Shown here one piece after another: positions 45,255 through 55,859 of a stretch of DNA of 64,000 bases. The notes beneath the pieces were generated by a model. The model worked only from the letters and a program-made list of their open reading frames with translations, had not been told where the DNA came from and did no database searches. The position numbers and the translations under genes are program-made. Location: positions 1 to 64,000 of the forward strand of contig JASJOS010000025.1 of NCBI GenBank assembly GCA_030068525.1, given 5' to 3'. The stretch comes from Xanthocytophaga flava (GTDB lineage: Bacteria > Bacteroidota > Bacteroidia > Cytophagales > 172606-1). Numbering within the stretch: position 1 is the stretch's first letter; each line of letters starts with the position of its first letter.

Positions 45255-46935
45255 CTAGGCCAGGGGTTGGTTGCCTTGAAGAAAAGGCTGGGAATACTGC
45301 CGCTTACCGGTCGCCTGGTAGATCGCGTTGGCCAGCGCGGCAAAAATGGGTGGAAACAAGGGTTCCCCCAAACCGGTCGGATCAGCATCGCTTTTGATAA
45401 AATGAATCTCAATCGATTTGGGAGCCTCCCCGTGCCGGATCATGCGGTATTTGTCAAAGTTGCTCTTCTGGGGAACCCCATCCTGAAAGGTCATCTCTCC
45501 GAAGAGGGCATTTCCTATGCCATCTATAATGCCCCCTTCCCCCATATTGACAGCCGCGTCGGGATTGACTACAACCCCGCAGTCAACGGCAGCGTACACT
45601 TTGTGGACAACGGGCTGGTTTTCTTTCATGGACAGATCCACCACCTGGGCAACGTACGTGTTGTGGCAAAAATAGGCCGAAACGCCCCGGTTCACCGCCC
45701 CCGGTGAGGTGTCTTTTCCTTTGGGTTGACCATCCGTTTTTTTCCAATTCGATTTGTCGCGCACCAGTTTCAACACCCCTGCGTACCGGTCCGGATCGTA
45801 ATCATTGTCTTTGCCAACAGGTTTGGTCTTGGCCCGCTCCAGAAGATCGAGCCGAAACTGGATCGGGTCCTTGCCGGCCAGCTCGGCCACTTCGTCCAGA
45901 AACGACTGCTCGGCACCCCCCAGGAAATTAGAACGGGGAGCACGAAACGCCCCGATGGTGATGTTCGAATTCTGGCTCCACTCCTCGGCCAGGTAATTGT
46001 CCACTGCCCCGGCTGGAAACCGGTTATGGGACCAGCCTAGTGGTCCTTCGGGAATACCGCCGGCTTTGACCTGATAGGCGATCAGGCTGCCCTGAGCGTC
46101 GAGTCCGGCCTTGTAGGTAGCCGTGTACATGGGCCGGTATATACCGTAGGTCATATCGTCCTCACGGGTGTAGACCAGTTTGACCGGAGCGGCTAGCTTC
46201 TGTGAGATCACCGCCGCCTCCACCAGGTGGTGGCCATAGGCCCGCTGGCCGAAGCCGCCCCCCATGCGGGCGAGCTTGATGTGAATCTGCTCCTTTGAAA
46301 GTCCCAGACGCGCCGTCAGCGCCTGCATGATAAACTCGGGTGCCTGAATGGGAGCCACAATCTCGGCCTTGTCTTTTGTCACATGGGCAAAGCAGTTAAC
46401 CGGTTCCATGGCGTTGTGGGCCAGGAATGGAGCCGTATAGGTACGCTCAATCACTTTGGCCGCCTTGACAAAAGCCGCATTCGTATCGCCGTCCTTGCGA
46501 AGCACTTTGCCTGGTTTTTTTGCCAGCTGGGCCAGCTTGGCCAGGTGATCGGGGGTGCTCTCCAGACCGGCGGGTATTTTGACACTCTGTTTGTCTCCAA
46601 ATCCGGCGACAACAACTGTAGCTTCTGGCGTCTTCTCCCACTGAACATTCAGGACTTTCTTGGAGCTGAGCACCTGCAGGTGCTGGCCATGCAACAACAA
46701 CCAACTCAGTAAAGCTGGTTGTGTCAAACCATTTTGCTTGCAATTGTCCAAAAGGGTTGTGACCGGGTTGTCCTCTACTGGTTTGGCCCTCATCCTAAAG
46801 GCGGACGGATAGACGATCATTGTGATGCGCAGCTCTTTTTGTCCGTAATCAAACGTACATAAGGGTTTTCCTGTAACAACATCGAATCCTTTCACATTCT
46901 TTTTCGAGTTACCGAGGATCTGGAAATCTTTTTAA
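45255..46935 (-). pseudogene. Decayed xanthine-dehydrogenase-family molybdopterin-binding subunit (IorB-like)
   Basis: The C-terminal ~430 residues match the large subunit of isoquinoline-1-oxidoreductase-like enzymes: MGGGFGQRAYGHHLVEAAV (cofactor-binding), GAFRAPRSNF, and the GLGEPLFPPIFAALANAI C-terminus. The first ~190 residues of the family are missing; the frame opens only at KDFQILGNSKKNVKGFDV, with a stop before it. Near 46690 the frame changes: an alternate frame codes FDTTSFTELVVVA and the main frame resumes at QVLSSKKVLNVQW, so there is a one-base shift, with a probable deletion just before. The partner 2Fe-2S subunit is absent. I judge this a pseudogene. Confidence 0.75.
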
Positions 46936-47006
46936 GAATCGCAATTTTGTGTATTTTGCGAATAAATTCATTTGTTGAACTGGGATTTAAGCTTATTTTT
47001 GCCGCT

Positions 47007-47384
47007 GTGAAAAAGATATGTATCTACATATTGATTCTTCTGATGGTGCCCGACGGCTCACTTCCCGATCAGCTGGTCAAGCTTCCGGTCTTTTTCCTGC
47101 ATTACCAAGAGCACAAGCTCCGGGATGCAAGCATTGACCTGATTGATTTTCTGTCCATGCATTACTGGGGTGAAGATCTGAACGATCAGGACGACGACCG
47201 GGACATGCAGCTTCCTTTCAAGAAAATAGACTCGCATTCCCAACAGGTTCTGTTTGTACCCTCGGTCCGCATTGCGCATCAAAAAGACTATGTATTCGTT
47301 TTACCCCGGAACGAATCCGTTTACAAATCGCAGTATTACCCTGATCCCAGCCTTCCGGCTCCTTTCCGCCCTCCCTGCGCCTAG
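47007..47384 (+). CDS. Small protein upstream of the heavy-metal pump (DUF6660-like)
   Basis: The 125-residue product starts with a hydrophobic stretch (VKKICIYILILLMV) from GTG at 47007; an ATG at 46947 would add 20 residues. The HYQEHKLRDASIDLIDFLSMHYWGED segment, with His and acidic residues, and LPFKK resemble a small protein often found before czcA in Bacteroidota. It may bind or sense the metal; the name is from memory. The pump gene begins 250 bp further on. Confidence 0.6.
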   Translation: MKKICIYILILLMVPDGSLPDQLVKLPVFFLHYQEHKLRDASIDLIDFLSMHYWGEDLNDQDDDRDMQLPFKKIDSHSQQVLFVPSVRIAHQKDYVFVLPRNESVYKSQYYPDPSLPAPFRPPCA

Positions 47385-47634
47385 TGTGGCATCTGGTTAC
47401 AGTTCCCAATCCATTCTCAAACAGATTTTGGACTAACCGCCATTTTCAGGCTATTGTCTGACCGTGTCCTTCGAAGCTGTTGATACAGGTTTGTTTGGGT
47501 TGCCTTGGGCTGTATCTATCTTGGGCTGTATCTATCGCTGTTTCAGTCAGAACAGCTGCCTTTCTCTTTTCCAAATGGTTTCTCATTTGGAGTCCTCTTC
47601 CTATTTCCTTTCCTTCTAAATCTGGTATCAAACC

Positions 47635-50600
47635 ATGCTTGATAAGATTATTCGATTTTCCGTTACCAACAAACTGCTGGTTGGTATCTTTATTCTTGTG
47701 TGGATTTGCTATGGGGCATATCAACTCACGCGGCTTCCCATTGACGCCGTACCCGACATTACCAACAATCAGGTGCAAATCATCACCACTGCCCCTGCGC
47801 TGGGAGCACAGGACGTGGAGCGACTCATTACCTTTCCCATCGAGCAAGCCCTTAGCAACATTGCGCAAGTCAAAGAAAGCCGCAGCTTGTCTCGGTTCGG
47901 GTTGTCTCTGATCAGCGTTGTCTTTGAAGACGATGCCGACATTTACTGGGCCCGTCAGCAAGTCACAGAACGACTTCAGCAAGTGGAAATAAATGAAAAT
48001 GCCCGTAAACCGGAACTTGCACCCGTATCAACGGGCCTGGGCGAGATTTATCAGTATGTACTCCGACCCAAACCCGGATATGAAGACAAGTATTCGCTGG
48101 CCGATCTGCGGACGATTCAGGACTGGATGGTCCGCCGGCAACTGCTGGGCACCAAAGGCGTAGCCGATGTTTCCACCTTTGGCGGCCAGCTCAAGCAATA
48201 CGAAGTCGCTATCAATCCTTCCCAACTCAAATCGTTGGGATTGACAATCAGCGATGTGTTTACGGCGCTGAAAACAAACAACCAGAATACAGGAGGAGCC
48301 TATATTGAAAAAGGTCCCACGGTACTCTACATCCGCAGCGAAGGCTTGACCAAAAGCATTGCCGACATTGAGAACATCGTAGTCAAAAACACTTCCGATG
48401 GGACTCCGGTTCTGATCAAACACATTGCTTCCATCCGAATGGGAGCGGCCACCCGGTACGGCGCCTTGACCTATGGATCCAAAGGCGAAGTGGTTGGCGC
48501 CATTGTAATGATGCTCAAAGGCGAAAATTCCTCCGATGTCATCGAGCAGGTCAAACAACGCATTACCCAGATTCAAAAGCGGCTCCCCGAAGGACTTCTG
48601 ATCGAGCCTTTTCTGGACCGCACCAAAATGGTCAAAAGCGCCATTGGCACCGTAGAGCACAATCTTGCGGAAGGGGCTCTGATTGTCATTTTTGTGCTGG
48701 TTGTTTTTCTGGGTAACCTCAGGGCCGGGCTCATTGTCGCCTCGGTCATTCCGCTTTCCATGCTTTTTGCCGTTGCCATGATGAACACCTTTGGCGTAAG
48801 TGGCAATCTGATGAGTTTGGGGGCACTGGACTTCGGATTGATTGTCGATGGCGCAGTAATTATCGTTGAAGCCATTCTACACCATTTGCATCATTCACCT
48901 ACCTATCGGCATACCCATTCGCTAACCCGGCAAGACTTAAACCGGGAAGTGGCGGATTCGGCATCGCGTATGATGAATGCGGCCGTGTTCGGCCAAATCA
49001 TCATTCTCATCGTCTACCTGCCTATTCTTTCGCTGGAAGGAATCGAAGGAAAGATGTTCAAGCCCATGGCGCAGACAGTGGCCTTTGCCATCATCGGCGC
49101 TTTTATTCTTTCCATTACCTACGTTCCCATGATCAGTTCGCTTTTTATCAGCAAGAAACTGACTCACAAGCCCACTCTCTCCGACCGGGCCATGACCCGC
49201 CTGGAGAATGTGTACCAGCGTTTGTTACAAAAGGCATTGCGGTTTGGAAAAACACTGGTTGGTGTGGCCTTCGGGTTGTTTGCCGTGGCATTACTTTTGT
49301 TTATGCGCATGGGTGGCGAATTTATCCCTCAACTGGAAGAAGGCGACTTTGCCGTCGAAACGCGTTTACTGGTGGGAACCAACCTGACCACCACCATTCA
49401 AACCTTTGAGCAGATATCCACCGTTCTGAAAGACAATTTCCCGGAAATAGAAAAAATTGTCTCCCGCATCGGCAGTGCCGAAATTCCAACCGATCCGATG
49501 CCGATTGAAGGGGGCGACATGATTATTGTGCTGAAAGACAAGAAAGAATGGGCCAGTGCTGAAAGCTTTCCGGAGTTGGCCTCCAAAATGTCGGATGCCG
49601 TGCAAAATGCCATTCCCGGTGTGACGCAAGGATATCAGTTTCCGGTACAAATGCGATTCAATGAGCTCATGACCGGAGCCAAACAGGATGTGGTATGCAA
49701 AGTGTATGGAGAAGATTTGAACAAATTGGCTAGCTATGCCCAGCAAATTGGCAGCATCAGCAAAACCGTAGCCGGAACCGCCGACTGGTATGTGGAAAAA
49801 GTAACCGGAATGCCTCAGGTAGTCATTACCTACAACCGGGCTGAGATTGCCAAATACGGACTCAATATCGAGGACATCAACCGCACAATGAATGCTGCCT
49901 TTGCCGGTGCCGCCGCCGGACAAGTGTATGAAGGAGAGAAACGGTTTGATCTGGTGGTACGGGTAGGAAGTGAGGGCCGCCGCAATATCACCGATGTTCG
50001 CAACCTGATGATTGCCACACCCAACGGCAACCAGCTCCCTCTTTACCAGGTGGCATCGGTGGAAGAAATCGAAGGACCCAACCAGATTCAGCGGGAAAAC
50101 GCCAACCGCCGAATTACCGTCGGCTTTAACGTAAGAGGCCGCGATGTAGAGTCCATTGTGGAAGAACTGCAGCAAAAGGTAAGCAAAAAAGTAAAGCTTG
50201 AACCCGGGTATAGCATCACCTACGGAGGTACGTTTGAGAATCTGCAACAGGCAAAAAAACGGTTAGGCATTGCCGTTCCGGTGGCGCTGCTACTGATTTT
50301 CATCATGCTCTATTTTGCTTTCTCGTCGCTCAAAGAAGGAGCTCTCATTTACACGGCCATTCCTTTATCGGCCATTGGGGGCGTTTTTGCGCTGGAACTT
50401 CGCGGAATGCCCTTCAGCATATCGGCAGGAGTCGGGTTTATTGCGTTGTTCGGAGTAGCCGTTTTGAATGGCATTGTGCTGATCTCCGAATTCAATCGAA
50501 TCAAAAAGGAAGGCAATGTATCGGATGGTTTGCAGTTGGTTTTACAAGGCACCCGAAACAGGTTGCGCCCGGTGTTGATGACGGCGGCAGTCGCTTCCCT

Positions 50601-52056
50601 GGGATTTTTGCCCATGGCATTGAGCAATGGTGCCGGTGCAGAAGTGCAACGCCCGTTGGCAACGGTTGTGATTGGTGGCTTGATCACGGCTACGCTGCTT
50701 ACGCTGTTTGTATTGCCTGCGTTGTATCTGCTTTTTGACAACCGGCCCGGCAAACCCCGATCGGACAACCGCAAACCGGTTTCCCAGACGGGTACAATCA
50801 CAACGGCTACAATCACAGGGGTGGTTTTGGGTTTGTTTCTGATACTGTTTTTTCCTGAAAGAATAACCGCCCAAACGCCGGTTCGAAAGGTAAGCCTTTC
50901 GCAGGCCGTTCAACTGGCTTTGACGCAGAATTTACAGATTCAACAGACCCGACTGCACGAGAAAGCAGAGAATCTGCGCCAAAAATCGGCTCTTGACCTA
51001 GCCAAAACGCAGGTTTCGGCCGATTACGGTCAGATCAACAGCATCCAGAAAGACACCCGGATTGGCATTGTGCAATCCATGAATTTCCCTTCAGTGTATG
51101 GCCATCAGCGAAACGCCTTGCGGGAAAATTACCTGACAGCCCAAGCTCAAACGCAACTTACCGAACTGGAGGTAAAAACCAATGTGAAGCTGCTGTTTTA
51201 TGAACTGGTCTGGCTTCAGGAAAAGCAGAAGTTGCTGCAACACGCCGATAGCATCTATCAATTGTTTGAAACCAAAGCCAATCTTCGGTTCCAAGCAGGA
51301 GAAGCCAATCTTCTGGAAAAAACGACCGCTCAGTTACATCGCCAGCAGATCGGCAATCAGTTGCAAATGCTTGCCGCTGACCAGCGCATCAGTCAGGAAA
51401 GATTCGGCTTGTTGTTAGGTGGAACAGCCTATGAGCCCACTTGCGATAGTCTCCGGTTATCCTTTAACAGTCAGTCTACTCCGCCATCATCCGAAAACAC
51501 CCTGCAGTTACCGCAACTAAAACTGGCAGAGCACCAGACACAGGCCGCCCGTTGGCAATGGCGCATGGAAAAAGCGCGTTTGCTACCCGACTTCTTTGTG
51601 GGCTATAACAACCAAAGTCTGGCTGGCTTTCAGGTTGTCAATGGAAAAGACACCTTTTTCCCTACCAGCCATCGGTTTCACTACGCCAGTGCGGGCATCG
51701 GCATTCCGTTGTTTTTCAGGGCTCAATCGGCTAAGGCGTCTGCCGCACGGATTGACTGGGAGCTTGCCCGGAAACGAAGCGAGCACACGCGGATTCAGCT
51801 TCAAACCGAATGGCAAACGGCCTATGAGCAGTTTCAAAAGTATGCGAATAGCCTTAACTACTACGAAAAACAAGGGCTCGGCAATGCCGCTACCATTCTG
51901 AAAACTGCCGATATGCAGTTTGCCAAAGGTGAGATCAATTACCTGCAATGGGTGATACTGGTTGACCAGGCCATCGGCATCCGAAACGAGTACCTGGATA
52001 CGTTGCATGCCTACAACCAAGCCGTGATTCAGGCCCAGAAATTCACAAACTTATAA
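47635..52056 (+). CDS. czcA: CzcA-type heavy-metal RND efflux pump fused to a TolC-like outer-membrane domain
   Basis: The 1,473-residue protein combines two usual proteins. Residues 1-1040 form a heavy-metal RND pump with the motif DFGLIVDGAVIIVEA in the fourth membrane helix, the form linked to divalent metals (Zn, Co, Cd, Ni), not the Cu/Ag form of CusA. A hydrophobic linker (about 1056-1079) leads to a TolC/CzcC-like region (about 1081-1473) with helical repeats (LAVQLALTQNLQIQQTRL type). The fusion would join inner and outer membrane parts in one chain, a known form in Bacteroidota. The adaptor gene follows. Confidence 0.9.
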   Translation: MLDKIIRFSVTNKLLVGIFILVWICYGAYQLTRLPIDAVPDITNNQVQIITTAPALGAQDVERLITFPIEQALSNIAQVKESRSLSRFGLSLISVVFEDDADIYWARQQVTERLQQVEINENARKPELAPVSTGLGEIYQYVLRPKPGYEDKYSLADLRTIQDWMVRRQLLGTKGVADVSTFGGQLKQYEVAINPSQLKSLGLTISDVFTALKTNNQNTGGAYIEKGPTVLYIRSEGLTKSIADIENIVVKNTSDGTPVLIKHIASIRMGAATRYGALTYGSKGEVVGAIVMMLKGENSSDVIEQVKQRITQIQKRLPEGLLIEPFLDRTKMVKSAIGTVEHNLAEGALIVIFVLVVFLGNLRAGLIVASVIPLSMLFAVAMMNTFGVSGNLMSLGALDFGLIVDGAVIIVEAILHHLHHSPTYRHTHSLTRQDLNREVADSASRMMNAAVFGQIIILIVYLPILSLEGIEGKMFKPMAQTVAFAIIGAFILSITYVPMISSLFISKKLTHKPTLSDRAMTRLENVYQRLLQKALRFGKTLVGVAFGLFAVALLLFMRMGGEFIPQLEEGDFAVETRLLVGTNLTTTIQTFEQISTVLKDNFPEIEKIVSRIGSAEIPTDPMPIEGGDMIIVLKDKKEWASAESFPELASKMSDAVQNAIPGVTQGYQFPVQMRFNELMTGAKQDVVCKVYGEDLNKLASYAQQIGSISKTVAGTADWYVEKVTGMPQVVITYNRAEIAKYGLNIEDINRTMNAAFAGAAAGQVYEGEKRFDLVVRVGSEGRRNITDVRNLMIATPNGNQLPLYQVASVEEIEGPNQIQRENANRRITVGFNVRGRDVESIVEELQQKVSKKVKLEPGYSITYGGTFENLQQAKKRLGIAVPVALLLIFIMLYFAFSSLKEGALIYTAIPLSAIGGVFALELRGMPFSISAGVGFIALFGVAVLNGIVLISEFNRIKKEGNVSDGLQLVLQGTRNRLRPVLMTAAVASLGFLPMALSNGAGAEVQRPLATVVIGGLITATLLTLFVLPALYLLFDNRPGKPRSDNRKPVSQTGTITTATITGVVLGLFLILFFPERITAQTPVRKVSLSQAVQLALTQNLQIQQTRLHEKAENLRQKSALDLAKTQVSADYGQINSIQKDTRIGIVQSMNFPSVYGHQRNALRENYLTAQAQTQLTELEVKTNVKLLFYELVWLQEKQKLLQHADSIYQLFETKANLRFQAGEANLLEKTTAQLHRQQIGNQLQMLAADQRISQERFGLLLGGTAYEPTCDSLRLSFNSQSTPPSSENTLQLPQLKLAEHQTQAARWQWRMEKARLLPDFFVGYNNQSLAGFQVVNGKDTFFPTSHRFHYASAGIGIPLFFRAQSAKASAARIDWELARKRSEHTRIQLQTEWQTAYEQFQKYANSLNYYEKQGLGNAATILKTADMQFAKGEINYLQWVILVDQAIGIRNEYLDTLHAYNQAVIQAQKFTNL

Positions 52057-52080
52057 TCCCTACTCTTTGACTGGTTTGTT

Positions 52081-53205
52081 ATGAAAAAACACATGATTCT
52101 TTTGGCACTGGGGGCATTGGCCTCATGCCAATCGCACGAAAACAATCAGGAAACTGCTTCCGAAACTCCTGCCGACACAACCACCATCAAGCTCACATCG
52201 GCTCAGATTAAAAATGCCGGAATCCAGGTCGGAACCCCTCAAATGGCTCAGGTCAGTGGCATTCTCACTTTGCAGGGCACCATCGATGTACCACCGCAAA
52301 GTGCCGTGAGTGTGAGCTTTCCGCTGGGGGGCTACCTGAAGAAAACCTCGCTTCTGCCGGGAACATATGTAAAAGAAGGACAAGTGCTGGCTACTTTGGA
52401 AGACATGCAACTCATTCAGTTGCAGCAGGATTATCTTTCTGCCAGGGAAAAAATGACTCTGGCCCAAAGCGAATACCAACGCCAGAAAGAACTCAATGCC
52501 AGCAAAGCAACCAGCGACAAAGTTTATCAGCAAAGCAAAGCCGAATTGGAAAATCAGCGAATCAGTATGTATGCATTGGCTCAAAAACTGGAACTAATCG
52601 GCATCAATCCGGCCCGTCTGACGGCCGATAACATCTCCAAACAAGTGCATGTTCTCTCGCCCATCGATGGGTTTGTGACCCAGGTGAATGTTAACATCGG
52701 CAAATACACGTCCCCAACCGATGTGCTGTTCGAATTGGTTAATCCCAAAGACATTCACCTGGCTCTGAATGTGTTTGAAAAAGACATTCAATACCTGTCG
52801 GTTGGGCAGAAAGTAGTGGCGTATACCAACCAGAATCCCGACCGGAAATACGAGGCTCAGGTTCTGCTTATCAGCAAACATGTGAATGCTGACCGGATGG
52901 CAACGATTCATTGCCATTTCAAGCAGGCGGATGCTTCCTTATTGCCGGGTATGTTTATCAATGCGCAACTAACGGTCAGTAACAGAACCGCCCTCACCGT
53001 AGCGGAAGATGCCGTGGTACGATGGCAAAACCGTTTTTACGTGTTCAAGCAAAAGGGCTCCAATGCTTTTTCCATGACCGAGGTCACTTTCGGCACCGTC
53101 AATGAGCAGCAGAGACAGATAGAAGCACCCGGCATCACTCCCGGCACGAAGCTGGTGATAAAAAACGCATATGTCCTGTTGATGAAAATGAAAAACAGTT
53201 CTTGA
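52081..53205 (+). CDS. czcB: RND efflux periplasmic adaptor (CzcB/CusB type)
   Basis: The 374-residue product has a lipoprotein signal (MKKHMILLALGALASC with lipobox Cys16), a barrel-sandwich hybrid part (PLGGYLKKTSLLPGTYVKEGQVLATLEDM), a helical hairpin (about 117-185) and beta-barrel and membrane-proximal domains to the end. It starts 24 bp after the pump gene, and the two would form the complete efflux system. No metal-binding His/Met-rich tail is visible. Confidence 0.88.
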   Translation: MKKHMILLALGALASCQSHENNQETASETPADTTTIKLTSAQIKNAGIQVGTPQMAQVSGILTLQGTIDVPPQSAVSVSFPLGGYLKKTSLLPGTYVKEGQVLATLEDMQLIQLQQDYLSAREKMTLAQSEYQRQKELNASKATSDKVYQQSKAELENQRISMYALAQKLELIGINPARLTADNISKQVHVLSPIDGFVTQVNVNIGKYTSPTDVLFELVNPKDIHLALNVFEKDIQYLSVGQKVVAYTNQNPDRKYEAQVLLISKHVNADRMATIHCHFKQADASLLPGMFINAQLTVSNRTALTVAEDAVVRWQNRFYVFKQKGSNAFSMTEVTFGTVNEQQRQIEAPGITPGTKLVIKNAYVLLMKMKNSS

Positions 53206-53974
53206 GCGCAGCAGTAAGCCAACCAGGACAGCAAGAGTAAGGGATGAATTGGGCATTCGATGCAGTACGGAAATAGAGTCATTAAAGGGTATTGACAAAC
53301 AGCGCACTGGCTTTTCCTATTTCCACCCTTGTCAGCGCCAGCCGGGCTAGTCCGTTGATCGGTTGACTGATAGCGGCCGGCTTGTAAGGAAAAGGTCAAC
53401 GGTTGGGAAAACTTCTAATTTAAAACGATCAGCATGGTAAGATCAACCTGTTTTGCTTTCTGGCAAAACAGCCCCTTGACCAACACAACAGATTACATGC
53501 CAACTTGATGCCAACCTGGTTTCTGATCAGCCTTTGAAATCATGTGGTTTTCATCGGATCATTTAACCTTCAAAGACGAGGTATGAAGACGAAAGCAAGC
53601 ACAAGGTTCTTGATGCACATGCTGGAGTGATGTTGTTGTATTGATCCCTGTTGAAATAAATGATTAGAATAAATTATTAGAATAAATGATCTGGCAGCTA
53701 TGGCAATTCTCAACAAAGGACCAGACAATGGGACGCTTCTGTCCGTTTCCTCTCGGCAGAGCAATCCTGGTTGTGTCTGTAAGAAAGTCCATCTACAGGT
53801 ATCGATGTTGGCAAGGAAGCAATGTCCAAAAGATAACTAATCAAACAACCGCCCCTATATTCGGCATCTGCCCTGTGTATGGTGAGAATTTGCTATCTTT
53901 GCCGGCAAGGCAACAGCGTGGAAACTACAATTGAAAAAGACAACAATTCAGTAACGACAAAAGATTCAAGCAAA
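53206..53974. other. Intergenic stretch without a clear gene
   Basis: Only short frames with unlikely composition are present. An AATAAATGATTAGAATAAATTATTAG-like direct repeat (53655-53690) is visible. The frame of the next gene is open upstream to 53879 without family support. Confidence 0.5.
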
Positions 53975-54655
53975 ATGGCATTCGAGTTGGAAAACACCGT
54001 TCCCTGGGGAAGAAACCTTGGCGAGTACAAGGCCATGTTCAACCTGACCGGTTCAGATCTGGACAAGCGGATCATCAGTTTCGGCGACGGACCGGCAAGC
54101 TTCAACTGTGAAATGAGCCAATTGAACAAAAGCGTCGTTTCCATCGATCCGATTTACCGCTTTTCAACCGCTGAGCTCAAAGGCCGCATTGAACAGACAA
54201 AGGATACGGTCATGGAACAGACAAGGAAAAATTCGGAAAATTTCGTCTGGACCAGGATCAAAAGCGCCGACGAACTGGAAACCATCCGCCTGTCAGCAAT
54301 GGACAGCTTCCTCGACGACTTTGAGGCGGGCAAAAGCCAGGGCCGGTACGTCAATCACCAATTGCCCGACAGAACCCCATTTGACGATCTGACCTTCGAG
54401 TTGGGGCTCAGTTCCCATTTTCTGATCCTGTACTCCCAGCTCGGCCTTGATTTTCATCTGGCCTGCATGACCGAGATGCTCCGGGTAGCCAAACAGATCC
54501 GCATCTTCCCGCTTTTGGATCTGGATGCAAAAAGATCCGAGCTACTCGACAGTCTGGTCGAGCATTTTCGGACAGATTACCGGGTCGGCCTTGAAAAAAC
54601 CGGTTACGAGTTCCAGAAGAAAGGAGACCAGATGCTGACCATAAAGCGAAGATAA
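53975..54655 (+). CDS. SAM-dependent-methyltransferase-like protein
   Basis: The 226-residue product begins MAFELENTVPWGRNLGEYKAMFNL, with IISFGDGPASFN at about 30-41, and VVSIDPIYRFS at about 50-60. This resembles a group of proteins annotated as SAM-dependent methyltransferases in cyanobacteria and others, where the GDGPASFN loop would be the SAM-binding glycine loop. The ATG at 53975 matches that N-terminus. The substrate is not known and catalytic activity is not shown. Confidence 0.6.
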   Translation: MAFELENTVPWGRNLGEYKAMFNLTGSDLDKRIISFGDGPASFNCEMSQLNKSVVSIDPIYRFSTAELKGRIEQTKDTVMEQTRKNSENFVWTRIKSADELETIRLSAMDSFLDDFEAGKSQGRYVNHQLPDRTPFDDLTFELGLSSHFLILYSQLGLDFHLACMTEMLRVAKQIRIFPLLDLDAKRSELLDSLVEHFRTDYRVGLEKTGYEFQKKGDQMLTIKRR

Positions 54656-55244
54656 AACTTTCAAGAGATAAAATTTGTAAAGCATCCAGAAAAAATAAAA
54701 CGTCAACCCCAAGTTGCGGCATGCAGTCAGGGATGAAAGGCTTTTTTGAGATTCAACGGTCCAAACCTGCCTCAAAGCCGCACCTTGAATCAGAGATCCA
54801 TCAACCGGTTACAATTTATTTTCTAGAATCCAGTGCGGCTTTTACTAAATACAGCCCTTTGGTCAAAATAGAGAAACTCCACATGAGCCGCTTTGAAATC
54901 TATGAACTACAGCCAGTCTGAATCAGATGAACGATACTGTAACGGGAAGGCACGATGTGCTCAGAGTCAGAAGCGCATCCGACAAAGGTAACTAGACACC
55001 CCCTTCATTGATGGCCAAGAAAGAATTTCACACCGCTGATATGGTTTTTTTGAATAATCCGTCTTTCTTTGTGAGTAGTCTTGTCAATCATTCAATCGTA
55101 TAAAATCGCTTGGGAAAAAGCCCGTTTAGCCAAACAGCATACTCGGAGAGTCTTCGGAAGATGTGGCTTGCACCGTAGCTGTCAACGCCCTTGGGTGAAT
55201 GAGTGCCTCTTGAAATTCCAACTCTTTGGTAAACCAGTAACAGA
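54656..55244. other. Intergenic stretch without a supported gene
   Basis: A 66-codon frame (54721-54921) is present but has no family resemblance or good leader, so I do not call it. No terminator or repeat of note is seen. Confidence 0.45.
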
Positions 55245-55511
55245 TCAGGTGTCCCCCTCTTCGCCTCCGACGATCAATTCGATAGAGGGATCTGATTTGA
55301 GGTTGACCCGGTCGCCTTCCTGCCAGCTTCGGATGGATTCAGGTTGAGATTCCCCATAGGCGAGTACTTTCTGAAGAATGCCCGCCTTTTGCAGTTTATC
55401 CTGTCTGTCAAAATACAGACAGCTGGCTTTTCCATTCCCGTATTCGTTGATTGTCATTTGCGGCCCTTGCCGGTTAATGCAAACAACTTGACCAATAGCG
55501 ATAATGGACAT
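55245..55511 (-). CDS. Small YodC-like (DUF2158) protein with a duplicated motif
   Basis: The 88-residue product starts MSIIAIGQVVCINRQGPQMTI, the GxxVxLxSGGPxMTV pattern of YodC, with CLYFDRQDKLQ as its second half. A second, shorter copy, WQEGDRVNLKSDPSIELIVGG, ends the protein. I use the ATG at 55511; further in-frame ATGs are at 55514 and 55553. The role of YodC proteins is unknown. Confidence 0.6.
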   Translation of the reverse strand: MSIIAIGQVVCINRQGPQMTINEYGNGKASCLYFDRQDKLQKAGILQKVLAYGESQPESIRSWQEGDRVNLKSDPSIELIVGGEEGDT

Positions 55512-55680
55512 CATTCTGGAAATGAGGGGTTTAAGTACAGGCTGCTTTTGCAACTACCACTTCTGTAAAAAGAACATATTACTCTCACTTGTGAAAAGGT
55601 GTTTTCACGGAGAATTTCCAAGTATAAATACTTAAAACTCCAGAAATTGAAAATCTAATTATAAAAATCACGATATGTGA

Positions 55681-55802
55681 GGTAGGCTCTCTCCTATTCG
55701 GCGATTGCCGATGAGCCTACCATCAGAAAAGGAGCCTACCATCAGAAAAGGAGCCTACCATCAGAAAAGGAGCCTACCATCAGAAAAGGAGCCTACCATC
55801 AG
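55681..55802. repeat. 19-bp tandem repeat (4.7 copies) with an upstream inverted copy
   Basis: GAGCCTACCATCAGAAAAG starts at 55713, 55732, 55751 and 55770, with a last incomplete copy at 55789-55802. An inverted GGTAGGCTC (55681-55689) can pair with the first GAGCCTACC. The repeat lies 60 bp upstream of the CPBP protease gene. It has no spacers, so it is not a CRISPR array. It may be an operator series or a slippage repeat that tunes expression. Confidence 0.85.
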
Positions 55803-55859
55803 TACGGTTACCAACCACCTGACTGGCCATTAATCAGTGGCCACTCACTGATTACGCGC

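Noticed and set aside
49366..50247. 293-codon open frame on the minus strand inside the metal pump
   Set aside because: It is fully covered by the well supported pump gene on the other strand and has no family resemblance.
54721..54921. 66-codon plus-strand frame as a gene
   Set aside because: It has no recognisable family, leader or neighbour; too weak to call.
55713..55802. Regular 19-bp repeat considered as a CRISPR array
   Set aside because: The units are directly adjacent without spacers, and no cas gene is in the window.
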